A stretch of 64,000 nucleotides of DNA from Cryptomeria japonica. Its lineage: Eukaryota; Streptophyta; Pinopsida; Cupressales; Cupressaceae. Positions 32,918-43,835 of this stretch are shown here, piece by piece. The first letter of the stretch is position 1. The number at the start of each line of letters is the position of its first letter. Position numbers and translations under genes: made by a program. The notes beneath the pieces were generated by a model. That model saw only the letters and a list, made by a program, of their open reading frames with translations. It made no database searches and was not told the origin of the DNA. The stretch spans positions 24,058,501-24,122,500 of the forward strand of contig NC_081413.1 in NCBI RefSeq assembly GCF_030272615.1, written 5' to 3'.

Positions 32918-35900
32918 TTTGACTGAAGCTTCATTCTTCATACTTCAGAAACGACGTCCTTTTATTCCGTACATGCAACTATACGAGGTGACAAATAATA
33001 CGTAGATAATATATATAGTATATAAAATAAAGCAATTGTTCTTTGTACCATACGTTTACCCTCACGCTCAAACCGTGTTAATGTCAGAAAGAGGGAATTT
33101 AGTGTTGTTTGTTCCATCAATTTAAGAACGTTGGGTACCTACCTACACGGAATTCGGTCAAATAAGACACCCAAGCGTGAAAAGGAATTTTTACCATTCA
33201 CACTTTATTTAAATTGTAAATTCTGTTTTTTTTAATATAAAATCAAATAAATAAGTTATTTGTGTGTTATATGAGGGAGACAGATATTTTGGTATAAACT
33301 TTATGTTCATGTCTATATTAAGAATTTTATTATATTCTTTGTCAAATTGATTGTATGTCTTTTGAGATTAAGGTAGGGAGAGGATTTGATAGGTAGTGGC
33401 ACATGTGGCACACGTGTCTAGTCTAAGTGTTTCAAATAGTAATGTCGCATAACTAATCTTAACTCAATTACATACATAAATTAAATAATCAACTTTTATA
33501 CAACTTTCAAAATTGGCAGCGTTATCTATCAAATCGCCTCCCTATCTCAATCTTAAGTTACACGTAGGCACATGCATTCCTTACAATTTGTACTCCAAGA
33601 CACTAACACTTACCATAAAGGACTCATTCAATGTTCAATACTAAAATAATTATGAAAAACAATACGCATGTTTGAAATTAGAGAAACCACTTTAAATATA
33701 CATCAATTTTTGTCAAAAGAGTGATATGACATAAATTGTAGTGCCTTAATTATGTACAATTATGAAAGGACATATACCTATTCTTGATTTATATATGTCA
33801 AAGATTCCATATTAAATGTGATAGATATGCCTACTATTAATGGTTAAACATTTCACATCACAACATATAATATCTTCCTTTATTTTGTTGAAGATATCTA
33901 AATTACTATAACTTCTAATAGCAATATGCCCAAGTACTACACCATTCTCCAATGCTTAAAAAATAACAAATACTATGTTAGACTCACTAGAACAACAAAT
34001 AGATAATATAATTTATGGATAGCATATTTTAAATTTGCATGTATTTGTTAACTCTTCAATCTAAAATGCATTGGTCCAAACTATCTCATATTAGTCAATG
34101 AAATGTAGCAACATTCAATGTCATCCAAATAATAAAATATATTTTGTTACAAAGATGTTTACAAAAAGAGAATATTTTCAATCAATTTATGTCTACATTT
34201 TTAAACTTTATGCTTGTATGGCTTCTCACATCTTCATTTTCAAATATGAGTAGAAATAACCCATTTTTTATTTTTAGTTGTAAGATGAAATTAAAAATAA
34301 AAATAAAAGCCAAAGGGTTGTAGCTCAACGGGTTGGGCACAATTGGTGAGGATGATGGTAAGAGATGTAGATGCCATCCTCCAAGGTTCAAACCCCCAGA
34401 GGCACGCTTGGGCCAGGTTCGACCCTTGGGTGAATTTGACGGACTGGATCCCCCTGCACGTGGTTGCTTAGTCGAAGGAGGCTTGTAGTTTAGATGTATG
34501 CTTACTCAAAATTGTAGTTTAGATGTATGCTTACCCGAAATGTTGTAATATGCTATGTAAAGGATGAGATGCCGACATCTATGTATGCTGACTTGTTTCC
34601 ATCAAAAAAATAAAAAATAAAAATCTTTAGTTGTAAGTTGATTTTGTTTTCATTTTAAAATGTAAGTTCAAATTAGTTTTTATTTTACTATTTTGTGTTT
34701 TATAGATTAGTTCTATGATAAATACACGACCTCATGATATGGTTCAAAATCACAACTTAAACCATTATCATATATCTCAAAATTCTACTTGTTAGTTGGA
34801 AGATTATATATATAGTAATACTTTTGGATTTTGATTGGGTTACATTTTTTATCATCAACATGTCATGTCATACTCATCTTGATGATTGATCATGTAGTAT
34901 GATTCAAAATGTTGATGATAGTCAAACTCTATAAATATTGTATTACATTGGTGTCACGAACTTAGTTGAAAGATTAGTTTAATTTGTAACTTTATATATC
35001 AAGTCTTTCCTAAAATCTTGTTTAACTCATTCCTCATGGAAGTCTCATTCTTGAATTCTATTTCAATTAAAAAATAGAAGTCTATTAATATATTGCTTAA
35101 TAACGCACAACAATTTATGATATCAAAATATTATAGACATGCAAACACGTGACATTTTTATATAAAATCTCATCATTTATCTAAAATTGCATGCACAAAC
35201 ACACATATCGTCCCAATGTATAATATTTTAAACATATACTATTTTATATTTCGTTGGTCTATTTCATGATAAATACAATAGGTCAATTATAATTTCACAA
35301 GTTAAATTATTAGATATAAGATCATCCCCATATATAGTGATGTATTGCCTATGAATGAAATAAAATTCAAGAATCGGATTTACATTTGTAATAAATTTAT
35401 AGAAAGAATGAATTAAGCTTAATTAAATGTTATCAATTGATAAATGGAACGGGACAAATTTAATTCTTAAAATAAAATAGTTGTTCGAAGTGTACAACTA
35501 AATTTTAAAATACTAGGGGTATGAGCTTGATAGTGACACATCCCAATTTTATGGGTGTAAAGAGTTGCACACATGCCATTATTGCAAAACGAAATACATG
35601 ATAATATAGCTAGGCATGTTGACAATTCCATTATATCCTTTTGAAAATGTTTTGCCACATTTTTTCCTATTTGCGTTATTTCTCAAAAGTAGTCAATGTT
35701 CACCCTAATATCAACATTTACCAGAAGTTACAGTTAAAAAAATATTACAAATTATTTTTTCCAAAGAACTAGCATTGCACCTTGTTGTTATCAACAAAAT
35801 ACAATCATGCATTACTTAGAGATGGGATGGTAGTAATCTACCCATATAAAAATCAAATACACTTGCAATCAATAAAATGCAGTTGCACTAAATGAACTCA

Positions 35901-36870
35901 AATTGTGGTTGGAAACAAAAGTTATTTGATAAATGATGGACTTGATACATATTTAACAATAACTTGATAAACAAGACAAGCTACAATATATATGTTTTAT
36001 AATAAACACATTATGAAAAATAACATAAAGTATTTTGCGTTATAATACTTATAATGGCTTGAAATTAATGAACATAGAAATTGTGATTCAAATATATGTT
36101 CATATTATAATAAGAATTTATTTCAATGCCTAAATTGATTTGGAGTTTCTTTTCAATTTTCTTAAATGAATAATAAAGCTCAAATGAGAACTAGTGCACA
36201 AATATTATGGTTGAAATTTCCTTTGCATAAAAGAGGTGTACTTGACTTCAAGTTGAGGATGATATTTGAAAGACATTCCCAATGAACATTTTAGTTGATA
36301 ATGCGATTTAGATGAAAAATGTACTACATCAAAGAAGTTTTAGATTGCATCAAGAATAAATAATAGATGATATGGAAGTGTGCCAAGTGTTTTGGAAAAC
36401 CCTCTCTTTTTTCTTCATTTAGAAGTTCTCTTCTTTGTTGTATTTTTCTAGGAGATCATTATGTTTGTTATGTTTGGTAGGTGAAGTGTTATGTTGAGAG
36501 AATTAATCTAGATGGCGGGTTGTTGATTATATATTCTTGTTAAAGGAGTTAAGCACTAATATTGTATTGTAATTGTTGAGCTTACTAGAAATACAAAGCA
36601 GTGTGCTTTTGAATGTGGATTTTTCCTTCCAAAAGGGTTTTCCCAATGTATTGTATGTCCATTGTGGTATGTCTTTATGCATGTTTTTTACTCTCTATCT
36701 AAATGTGTTTCTTATTCTATAATAGTTAAGATTTTCAAAGAAAATTTCCACTATCTCCCCCACTAGATAAGTGCCAAGAAGCATTTTTCGCACCTTTGCT
36801 TCATTTCAATGCAAGCCCATTCTTGGATGAAAAAGGATTTATTTCTAAAGTAGTTATAGAGTTTTGTGAG
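32918..36870. repeat. Segmental direct duplication, copy 1
   Basis: Colinear with 37589-40038 plus 54754-57030. Starts TGACTGAAGCTTCATTCTTC, matching TGGCTGAAGCTTCATTCTTC at 37591. Has 33848-34905 that copy 2 lacks (contains the SINE) and lacks the 55221-56533 segment of copy 2. No coding. The last 500 bases resemble a decayed copia-type LTR end (CCAAAAGGGTTTTCCCAATG). Confidence 0.85.
34311..34625 (+). mobile_element. tRNA-derived SINE
   Basis: Pol III A box TAGCTCAACGGG at 34321-34332 and B-box matches GGTTCAAACCC (34385-34395) and GGTTCGACCC (34416-34425), then an unrelated body and an A-rich tail (ATCAAAAAAATAAAAAATAA). A 12-bp repeat TTTAGTTGTAAG at 34273-34284 and 34626-34637 is a candidate target duplication. 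It would leave 26 AT-rich bases before the SINE head, so the 5' end is uncertain. A 29-bp unit is tandemly doubled at about 34485-34542. Not a tRNA gene: it cannot fold as one. Confidence 0.75.
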
Positions 36871-37588
36871 ATTAGTTCTAGCTGGTGTTTCACCAACTAA
36901 TTTAGACACTTGCCAAATTTTTAAAACCATGAGATCCATGTTGATTTGACAATAATTCAAGAGGTAAGGACAATTTCTACTAACTTGCTAACTTTTCTAG
37001 AACACACTATCATAAATTACGACCACTTGATGTAATTTCAAATATGCTTTTGGATACATGTCGAATCACACTCTATGATTTATCATCAAGATGAGAGAGT
37101 TGCAAGATTTTCTTCTCCCGTTGCAACTCTCTCATCCTGATGATGAATCACAGAGTGTGATTCAAAACATTGATGCAAAAACTTCTACAGAGCGGAATCC
37201 AGAAGCATATTTGAAATTAGCATGGACTGTTGAAATCTCATCTTTCCACTTGACAAATGTCAAAAAGTAGTATGATAAACTAAATACATTGAATTACACA
37301 TTAAGAAATAAAATTACAACCTAGTAACTTTACATTTGAAAAACAATAACTATTAGAAACTTAAAATCACATGATTTAAGAGGATAATAATATGACCCCT
37401 AAATTGAGATACACTCCGGGCGACATACATCCTAGCAAGACTTTTCAATTTACTATACCTAATGAGGCTTTTGTTGGAGATAACATTCTAAGTCTCTTAG
37501 TTTTGAGTGAGCCTCAAAGAGAGGTAAATAACAACAAATAATAAAAAATTCCAAGGGAATAAAGGGTACATGAAATATTAACATCACA
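36871..37588. other. Spacer between the two duplicated copies
   Basis: No coding. It contains the long foldback at 37034-37218; the rest is AT-rich and unassigned. Confidence 0.5.
37034..37218. repeat. Long imperfect foldback (inverted repeat)
   Basis: Left arm 37034-37105 and right arm 37121-37218, with a 15-base loop. The outer stem is AATTTCAAATATGCTT with TGGAT; the inner stem is about 43 bp including GATGAGAGAGTTGCAA. The right arm has about 26 bp extra (37175-37200), implying a deletion in the left arm. It may be a foldback transposon or MITE, or a small-RNA hairpin. No obvious target duplication. Confidence 0.85.
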
Positions 37589-40038
37589 TTTGGCTGAAGC
37601 TTCATTCTTCATAATTCAGAAACGACGTCCTTTTATTCCGTACATGCAACTACACGAGGTGACAAACAATACGTAGATAATAATAAGTAAGTATATAAAA
37701 TAAAATAATTGTACTTTGTACCGTAGGTTTACCCTCACGCTCAAACCGTGTTAATGTCAGAAAGAGGGAATTTATTGTTCCTTGTTCCATCAATTTAAGA
37801 AGGTTGGGTACCTACAGGGAATGCGGTCAAATAAGAGACCCAAGCGTGCAAAATGAATTTTTACCGTTCATTGTAAATTCTGTTTTTTTCAATATAAAAA
37901 AAAATAAATAATAAGTTATTTTTGTGTTATATGAGATAAATATTTTGACATAAATTTTATGTTCACATTTACAATGAATTTTTATATTATATCATTTGTC
38001 AATTTGATTGTATGTCTTGAAATTGAGTTAGGAAAGAGGACTTGATAGGTAGTGGGGTGCACTTCTATTGGATATAAGATTTTGAAATAATAGCATAAAA
38101 TAATTGATCTTTAAATCAACTTCGGTATCAAATAATCCATCTTTAAACCAGCTTTCAAAATTGGCAGCACTGTCTATCAAACCATCTCACCTATCTTAAT
38201 CTTAAGTCACACATAGGCACATTTATCCTTACAATTTGTACTCCAAGACACTAATGCTTATCATAAAGGGCCCATTCAATGTTTAATATTAAAATATTTA
38301 TTAAAAGTAGTGCATATGTTTGAAATTAAAGAAACCACTTTAAATACATATCAACTTTTGACTAAATAGTAATATGACATAAATTGTACTACCTTAATTT
38401 TGTACAATTATGAAAGGGCATATACCTATTCTCTATTAATATATGTCAAAGATTCATATTAAATGTGATAGATATATCTCCTATTAATGGCTAAAATGTT
38501 GATGGTAAAAAATATTACATAGTAAAAAATCTACAAATATTGTACTCCACTAATATCATGGATTGTTGAAATTTTATGTTTTAGTTGGAAGATTAATTTA
38601 ATTTGTAGCTTTGTATATTAGGTCTTTCCTAAAAGCTTGTTTAATTTATATTCTACATGGAAATCTCATTCTCGGATTCTATTTCAATTAAAAAATAGAA
38701 GTGTCTATTAATACATTGCTTACTAATGCACAACAATTTATGAGATAAAAATATTATTTGCACACAAACACATGATATTTTTATATAAAATCTCGTCCAT
38801 TATCTAAAATTGCATGCACAAACACACATATCGTCCTTGTGTATAATATTTGTAGGCATATACTAATTTGTATTTCATTGGTCCATTCCATGTTAAATGC
38901 AATTAGAAGGCATATACTATTTTGTATTTCATTGGTCCATTCCATGGTAAATACAATTAGAATTTAAATTTCACAACTTAAACTATTAGATCATGCGTGA
39001 GTATACACACATATAATATCACCCCCCTATATAATGTGTTCACAGTTGAGGCATGGTCATCGAGATGGTGTACATTCCAATAAACATATGGATCAGATTA
39101 AATACTAGTTTTTGCAGCTTCAAGAAAGAGATTTCAAGTGCTCCAATCTACTGTATAAGTTTTGCAAGTTTCAAGTGTAAAGTCAGGTTGTGCTCATTGT
39201 ATTTACTGTCTATGTTTAATTTTCAGCAAGGTTTTGTTACCTTAGCTTTGTATTTATCTTTTAATCAGCCATGTTCCTTGTTTACTGATTGGATATTCTA
39301 GTTGTTCTATGGTTGGATGTTCACAAGTTGTGAGGTTTAGTCATGTTCATAGCTCATTGGTTTTGTAGTAATTAGTCTTGTTAGTGAACAATGTATATTT
39401 CCTTTTATGCAGTTCCATTGTTGGACTGCTTATTCTTTTGTACTATTTTCATTTGGCTTCTTCAATATATATATAAAAAATAATATTCAAAAATTAGATT
39501 TACACGTGTAATAAATTTATAGAAAAAATGTTCATTAAGCTTAATCAAATGTTGACAATTGATATATAGAATGAAATGAATTTAACTCTTAAAAGAAAAT
39601 GGTAGTTCAAAGTGTAAAACTAAATATTAATATACTAGGGGTAAAAGCTCAATAGTGGTGCATCCTAATTTTATGGGTGTAAAGTGTTGCACACATTCCA
39701 TTATTGCTAAAAGAAATACATAGTAATATAGCTAGGTATGCTGGCATTTCCATTATATTCTTTTCAAAATGTTTTGTCACTTTTTTTTCTATTTGCATTA
39801 TTTCTCAAAAGTAGTCAATGTTCACCCTTATATCAACATATACAAAAAGTTACAATTAAAAAAACCATTACAAATTATTCTTCCCAAAGAACTAACATCA
39901 TACCTTGTTGTTATCAACAAAATACAATCATGTGCATTACTTAGACATGAGATGGTAGTAATCTACTAGTATAAAAATCAAATACACTTGCATTCAATCA
40001 AATGCAGTTGCACTAAATGAACTCAAAATTATGGTTGG
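37589..40038. repeat. Segmental direct duplication, copy 2, part left of element D
   Basis: Matches copy 1 from 32918. It lacks 33848-34905 of copy 1, has a local doubling of about 60 bp at 38830-38945 (GCATATACTA...TGGTCCATTCCATG), and has an extra stretch at about 39036-39468. Ends at the D target site (gttgg). Confidence 0.85.
39036..39468. other. About 430-bp insertion of unknown origin in copy 2
   Basis: Absent from the matching place in copy 1 (around 35335-35370). Ends in an AT/A-rich stretch (ATATATATATAAAAAATAAT), as a short retroposed sequence would. No domain recognised in its ORF at 39053-39301. Boundaries are approximate. Confidence 0.45.
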
Positions 40039-41149
40039 TGTAGACACTTAAAAATAATTATTTTAATTATTTTTAATTCCTCGCATAATTAATTAATTAA
40101 TTATGTTAATTCAAATTCTTCTCAATATTGATTAAATATAATTAATATTGTCACTATAGCATATGATTGACTTATTTAATAAATCAATCCCTTTCTTTAT
40201 TCTTCTAAAAAAAATCAAATCCTCACAAATCTTCCTCTTAGCTAATTAATTTCAATTAATTAGTTAACCTACATGATTCCTACAAATCATCTTCTTAATT
40301 CATTCTTCTAGAAACTCCCTAAACTCACTTAATATTATTCTTCTAATTTTTTATTCCCTCCACTCATTCTCTTTCCTAGTCAAATTCTCTTACAAATATT
40401 AATCCCACCTAACATTTCCTCTAATCCCCCTCCTAATGAGTTGTTAATGGTTAATCATCATGATTAGCCACAAAGTAAACTCTTTGTCCTTTTCATCCAG
40501 CCACTAGCTTTAAATGTTCTTTTCCTAGGTAAATGTATGATTTTCGAAATCACACATTCCTCTAAGCATCCCCTCTCCCAAGGAATTTTTAATTCCTTTT
40601 TATTCCTCCAATCCCCATGATATCCTTTTTTGGAGAATTTTTAATTCCTCCAATACATCTTGTGGAGTGTGGAGATACGAAATGCCTTTAAGACATATTT
40701 ATTGGTCTCCACACCCTCTCTTGGACCTTGTGTGAGCTCACAAGTAAATCTTAGCCCCTCATCTCGAATTCATCCTAGCCATCCGTTTTCATCTCCTCTT
40801 CCTATAAAATAGGGCTCCATCCGTTCATTCAAAACATCTTGAAATCCAATAAATTTATGCTGCCCTTTTGAGCCCAGGAAATCAACTTGGCAACTTGATC
40901 ATCTCATCCTTATCATTTTTCAAATCCATTCCATTTGTGCACAACATTGAAGAGCCATCCACATCCAGTAATTAAAGGAGCACATCAAGTGGAGCATTAT
41001 CAAGGGGCGCCTTCACTTCATCAAGCTCAATCCGAAGGAGAAGGTAAAATAGCAAGGTGAAATGGTCTTTTAATGATATTTTAGCATTCTGCATGTTTAT
41101 TTCGTTATGTTTTGATCATTTGACCTTCAAATCTGTTTTCCCCTCTTCA
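40039..41149 (+). repeat. 5' LTR of element D
   Basis: AT-rich start with ATTAATTAATTAATTATG. A likely promoter region lies at about 40800-40812 (CTATAAAATAGGG is a good TATA box). Ends CCCCTCTTCA. Confidence 0.92.
40801..40812 (+). promoter_or_regulatory. TATA box of element D 5' LTR
   Basis: CTATAAAATAGG, preserved in the 3' LTR near 54407-54419. Transcription would be expected to start some 30 bases downstream. Inference from motif only. Confidence 0.55.
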
Positions 41150-41150
41150 T

Positions 41151-41172
41151 TTTGGCATGCCCGGTGGGATCC
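41151..41172 (+). other. Probable primer binding site of element D
   Basis: TTTGGCATGCCCGGTGGGAT directly follows the LTR, in the position and style (TTTGGC...) of gypsy primer binding sites. I do not assign the tRNA. Confidence 0.65.
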
Positions 41173-42351
41173 ACGTCCCTAAGAACTAATGTTTTTTTTT
41201 AGGTTTTTGTGAGTTGTAAGACACAGGTTCCAGAATAGCAGCTCTGTATTTTTGCGCAACAGCTTCTTTTCTGTTTCTGTTGCGTTTTTGTTTCTGTTCT
41301 TTTTCTATTTCTGTTTCAATTTCAGGACGATAGCTCTGCGATTAGCGCGAACGTTTTTGTGGGAATTTGAATTCTTGTTATCCGATCTGTTATTTGCTCT
41401 GTTATCTACTATGTTTAATTATAATCTGTGTGAAAGTAGGAGAGTATGCTCTTGTCTATATAGACAATCAGAAATCCAGACCTTTCACTTTTCTATTCTG
41501 TTTAGCGCGACTATATGCTCTGACCGCAGGAAAGTGTGAAAATATGAGAGTATGCTCTTGTCTATCTAAACAATTAGAAATCCAGACCTTTGACACTTTT
41601 CTATCTGTTTAGTGCTACTGTCTACTCTGTTAATCTGTCTGAAATTTTTATGCGCTAAATGTAGTCTGCATTTCTTTTTTTTCATTTCTTGTTATCTGCC
41701 CTATTTAAAGATAATCTGTCTGACCGTAGGAAAGTGTGAAAGTAGGAGATTATGCTCTTGTCCATCTAGACAATAAAAAATACGGACCTTTGACATTTTT
41801 TTTATTCTATTAAATTTAGGGTTTCTGCTCTATTAAATCTAGGGTTTATGTCTGCTCTGTTAGATCTAAGGTTTTAAAAAAAACAAGTAAAATTTTTTCT
41901 GTTTTTTTTCCATATCTTCTTTATCTCGACTCCATTTTCCTCCAAACTTCACCAGATTCTCCACATTGCCATTTTCCACATTTCCTTCCTTGGAGGCCTT
42001 ATCCCAAAAATCCACTTTTTGGAGCCCAAAATCCCACATTTCTCTATTTTTAGGGTTTCTCATAACTCCTTCCCCTTTTATCCAATCACTTCCAAATTTT
42101 TCTCATATTATCCATCTCCAATTTTTGCTTCTTTGTACCTCTTGGGCAAATTTTCCCATTCCTTCATCTCTCCTCCAAAATCTCCATTTTTCGCTTGCCT
42201 ATCCCTTGGAAAGTGGCAAAAACCTAGTCAAACCCCATTTACCCATCAAAGCTTTCTTCAAATCCACATTTGTCATTAGTAAAAAAGTTTTTATTCATGT
42301 TTTTCTATTCATTCCCAAAAAATAAAATAAAAATTAATATTTTTGTCATTT

Positions 42352-42525
42352 TGTTGTTTTTTGCAGGACGGTTGTTGAATACTCTATTTTTCCAAACTAC
42401 TAATCAAGTTGTTTTGCAGGACGCTTGTTGAAGACTCTATTTTTCGAAACTACTAATCAAGTTGTTTTGCAGGATGCTTTTTGAAGACTCCATTTTTCAA
42501 ACTACTAATCAAGTGGTTTTGCAGG
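42352..42525 (+). repeat. 53-bp tandem repeats carrying TTTTGCAGG
   Basis: Three units (GTTGTTTTGCAGGACGCTTG, then TGAAGACTCTATTTTTC...CTACTAATCAA) plus a fourth GTGGTTTTGCAGG. Each has a pyrimidine-rich tract followed by CAG, and CTACTAAT resembles a plant branch point. Confidence 0.85.
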
Positions 42526-43713
42526 TTGCCTAGTTGATTCAACCAAATATTGTGCATTTATTTAAATTAGGCACCTAGATATTATTTAAAATGGAATGAA
42601 CCATTGTCTTATGTGTCTTTAAGAAAAGCGTAAAGGTAGGAAAGTATGCTCTCGTCTTACTAGATGATCAGAAATCCAGACTCTCCAACATTTTCTTATT
42701 TGATTGTGTGTTTACCTCTAGCGGGCCTACCCTCCCAATTTGCTCTTTGAGAAGGTAAGAGGGGAACGACCCAAGTGAGTACACCCGGACTTGGGGTTCC
42801 CAACTCACTATAATAAATAGGCCATTGACTATGAAAGGGTTAATGGTTGGGGCTATATGAGAGTTCACTCTCACATTGGGTTCTTAGTAGGATCCTAGAG
42901 ATCTCAATCATGCTTGCGTGACTACTAAGTTCTTGGTGCTTCATTGGGCTATAGGCCTCAATTGCGCTTGTTCAACTTCGAAGGGTAGCTCCTAACAGGA
43001 AGACTTGCTAAATACCTTGTTCATAGTGGCCAAAAACCTTCTAGTCATTGGTGTAGGAGGTCGGACCTCTGAAGCGGCCCATATTCTTACAACCCTTAGT
43101 AGAGACACAAAGTTTGCCATGAGGAGTTTTCATGGGAATTGATGCTCGGCTGCCCCAAGAAGTGAGTGTCGTGGAGGGGAGCCAGTGGGGTCAAGCATCT
43201 AAGTGTCCACTCTGGGTAAGCGTAGATGGGAAACCAATTGGGATTCAATGACTATTGTCCTTGCCAGCCTTAAGAATGTTGTATATGAGCATGAGTGTCT
43301 TTGATATAATATGCATTTGATCACTGTGTTTGCTTTGTTTGATACATACTTGCCAAGAGTAGACTAAAAACACATCACTATCCCCAAACACTTTGCAAAA
43401 ACATTTGTCAAGACACAAACAATTGTCCAAGTCATTACCCACACAAAGTCCAAAATTGCGTCAAAACTCTGTCTGTCCCATTTTTCATAAGCCCAAGAGA
43501 GAAGCTAAGAGTCCATCATCTCCATCAACATTCAAGTTTGTCCTTTGAAACACCAGCTATCGTCCAAATCAGGGTGGTCATATCCCTTCATACAACATGT
43601 CATTCAAATCGATCCTCCATTAAGTCGTATTCATGTCAAAGACAACCTAGTTATCAAGTTTCTTCTAAACCATCACTACCATACCTTCTTCATCAATCAT
43701 CCTCAAATTTCTT

Positions 43714-43833
43714 AAATCCTTTCATCACAAATTTCTAAAATCCTTTCATCACAAATTTCTCAAGTCCTTTCATCACAAATTTCTTAATTCCTTTCATCAC
43801 AAATTTCCTAAGTCTTTTCATCACAAATATCGT
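43714..43833 (+). repeat. Five short tandem units upstream of gag ATG
   Basis: Unit of about 25 bp centred on CCTTTCATCACAAATTTCT; the last, diverged unit ends two bases before the ATG at 43836. Confidence 0.9.
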
Positions 43834-43835
43834 GT

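Larger units (their letters stand above)
41173..43835 (+). other. Element D long untranslated leader with internal repeats
   Basis: About 2.7 kb without a credible ORF. It holds four dispersed copies of a 55-75 bp motif (41431, 41534, 41721, 42629), three 53-bp tandem units ending in splice-acceptor-like TTTTGCAGG (42352-42525), and five about 25-bp units just before the gag ATG (43714-43833). Confidence 0.75.

Noticed and set aside
34321-34426. Functional tRNA gene
   Set aside because: A and B boxes are present but spacing is too long, no cloverleaf can be formed, and an A-rich tail marks a SINE.
36763-36960. 65-codon minus-strand ORF
   Set aside because: Lies in the decayed LTR-like end of copy 1; the matching region of copy 2 is not open.
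41252-41612. Hydrophobic ORFs in the leader of D
   Set aside because: They overlap the dispersed non-coding leader repeats, start in different frames and lack conserved features.
41818-41872. Telomere-like TTTAGGG motifs
   Set aside because: Only isolated TTTAGGG/CTAGGG words in AT-rich leader sequence, not a tandem array.
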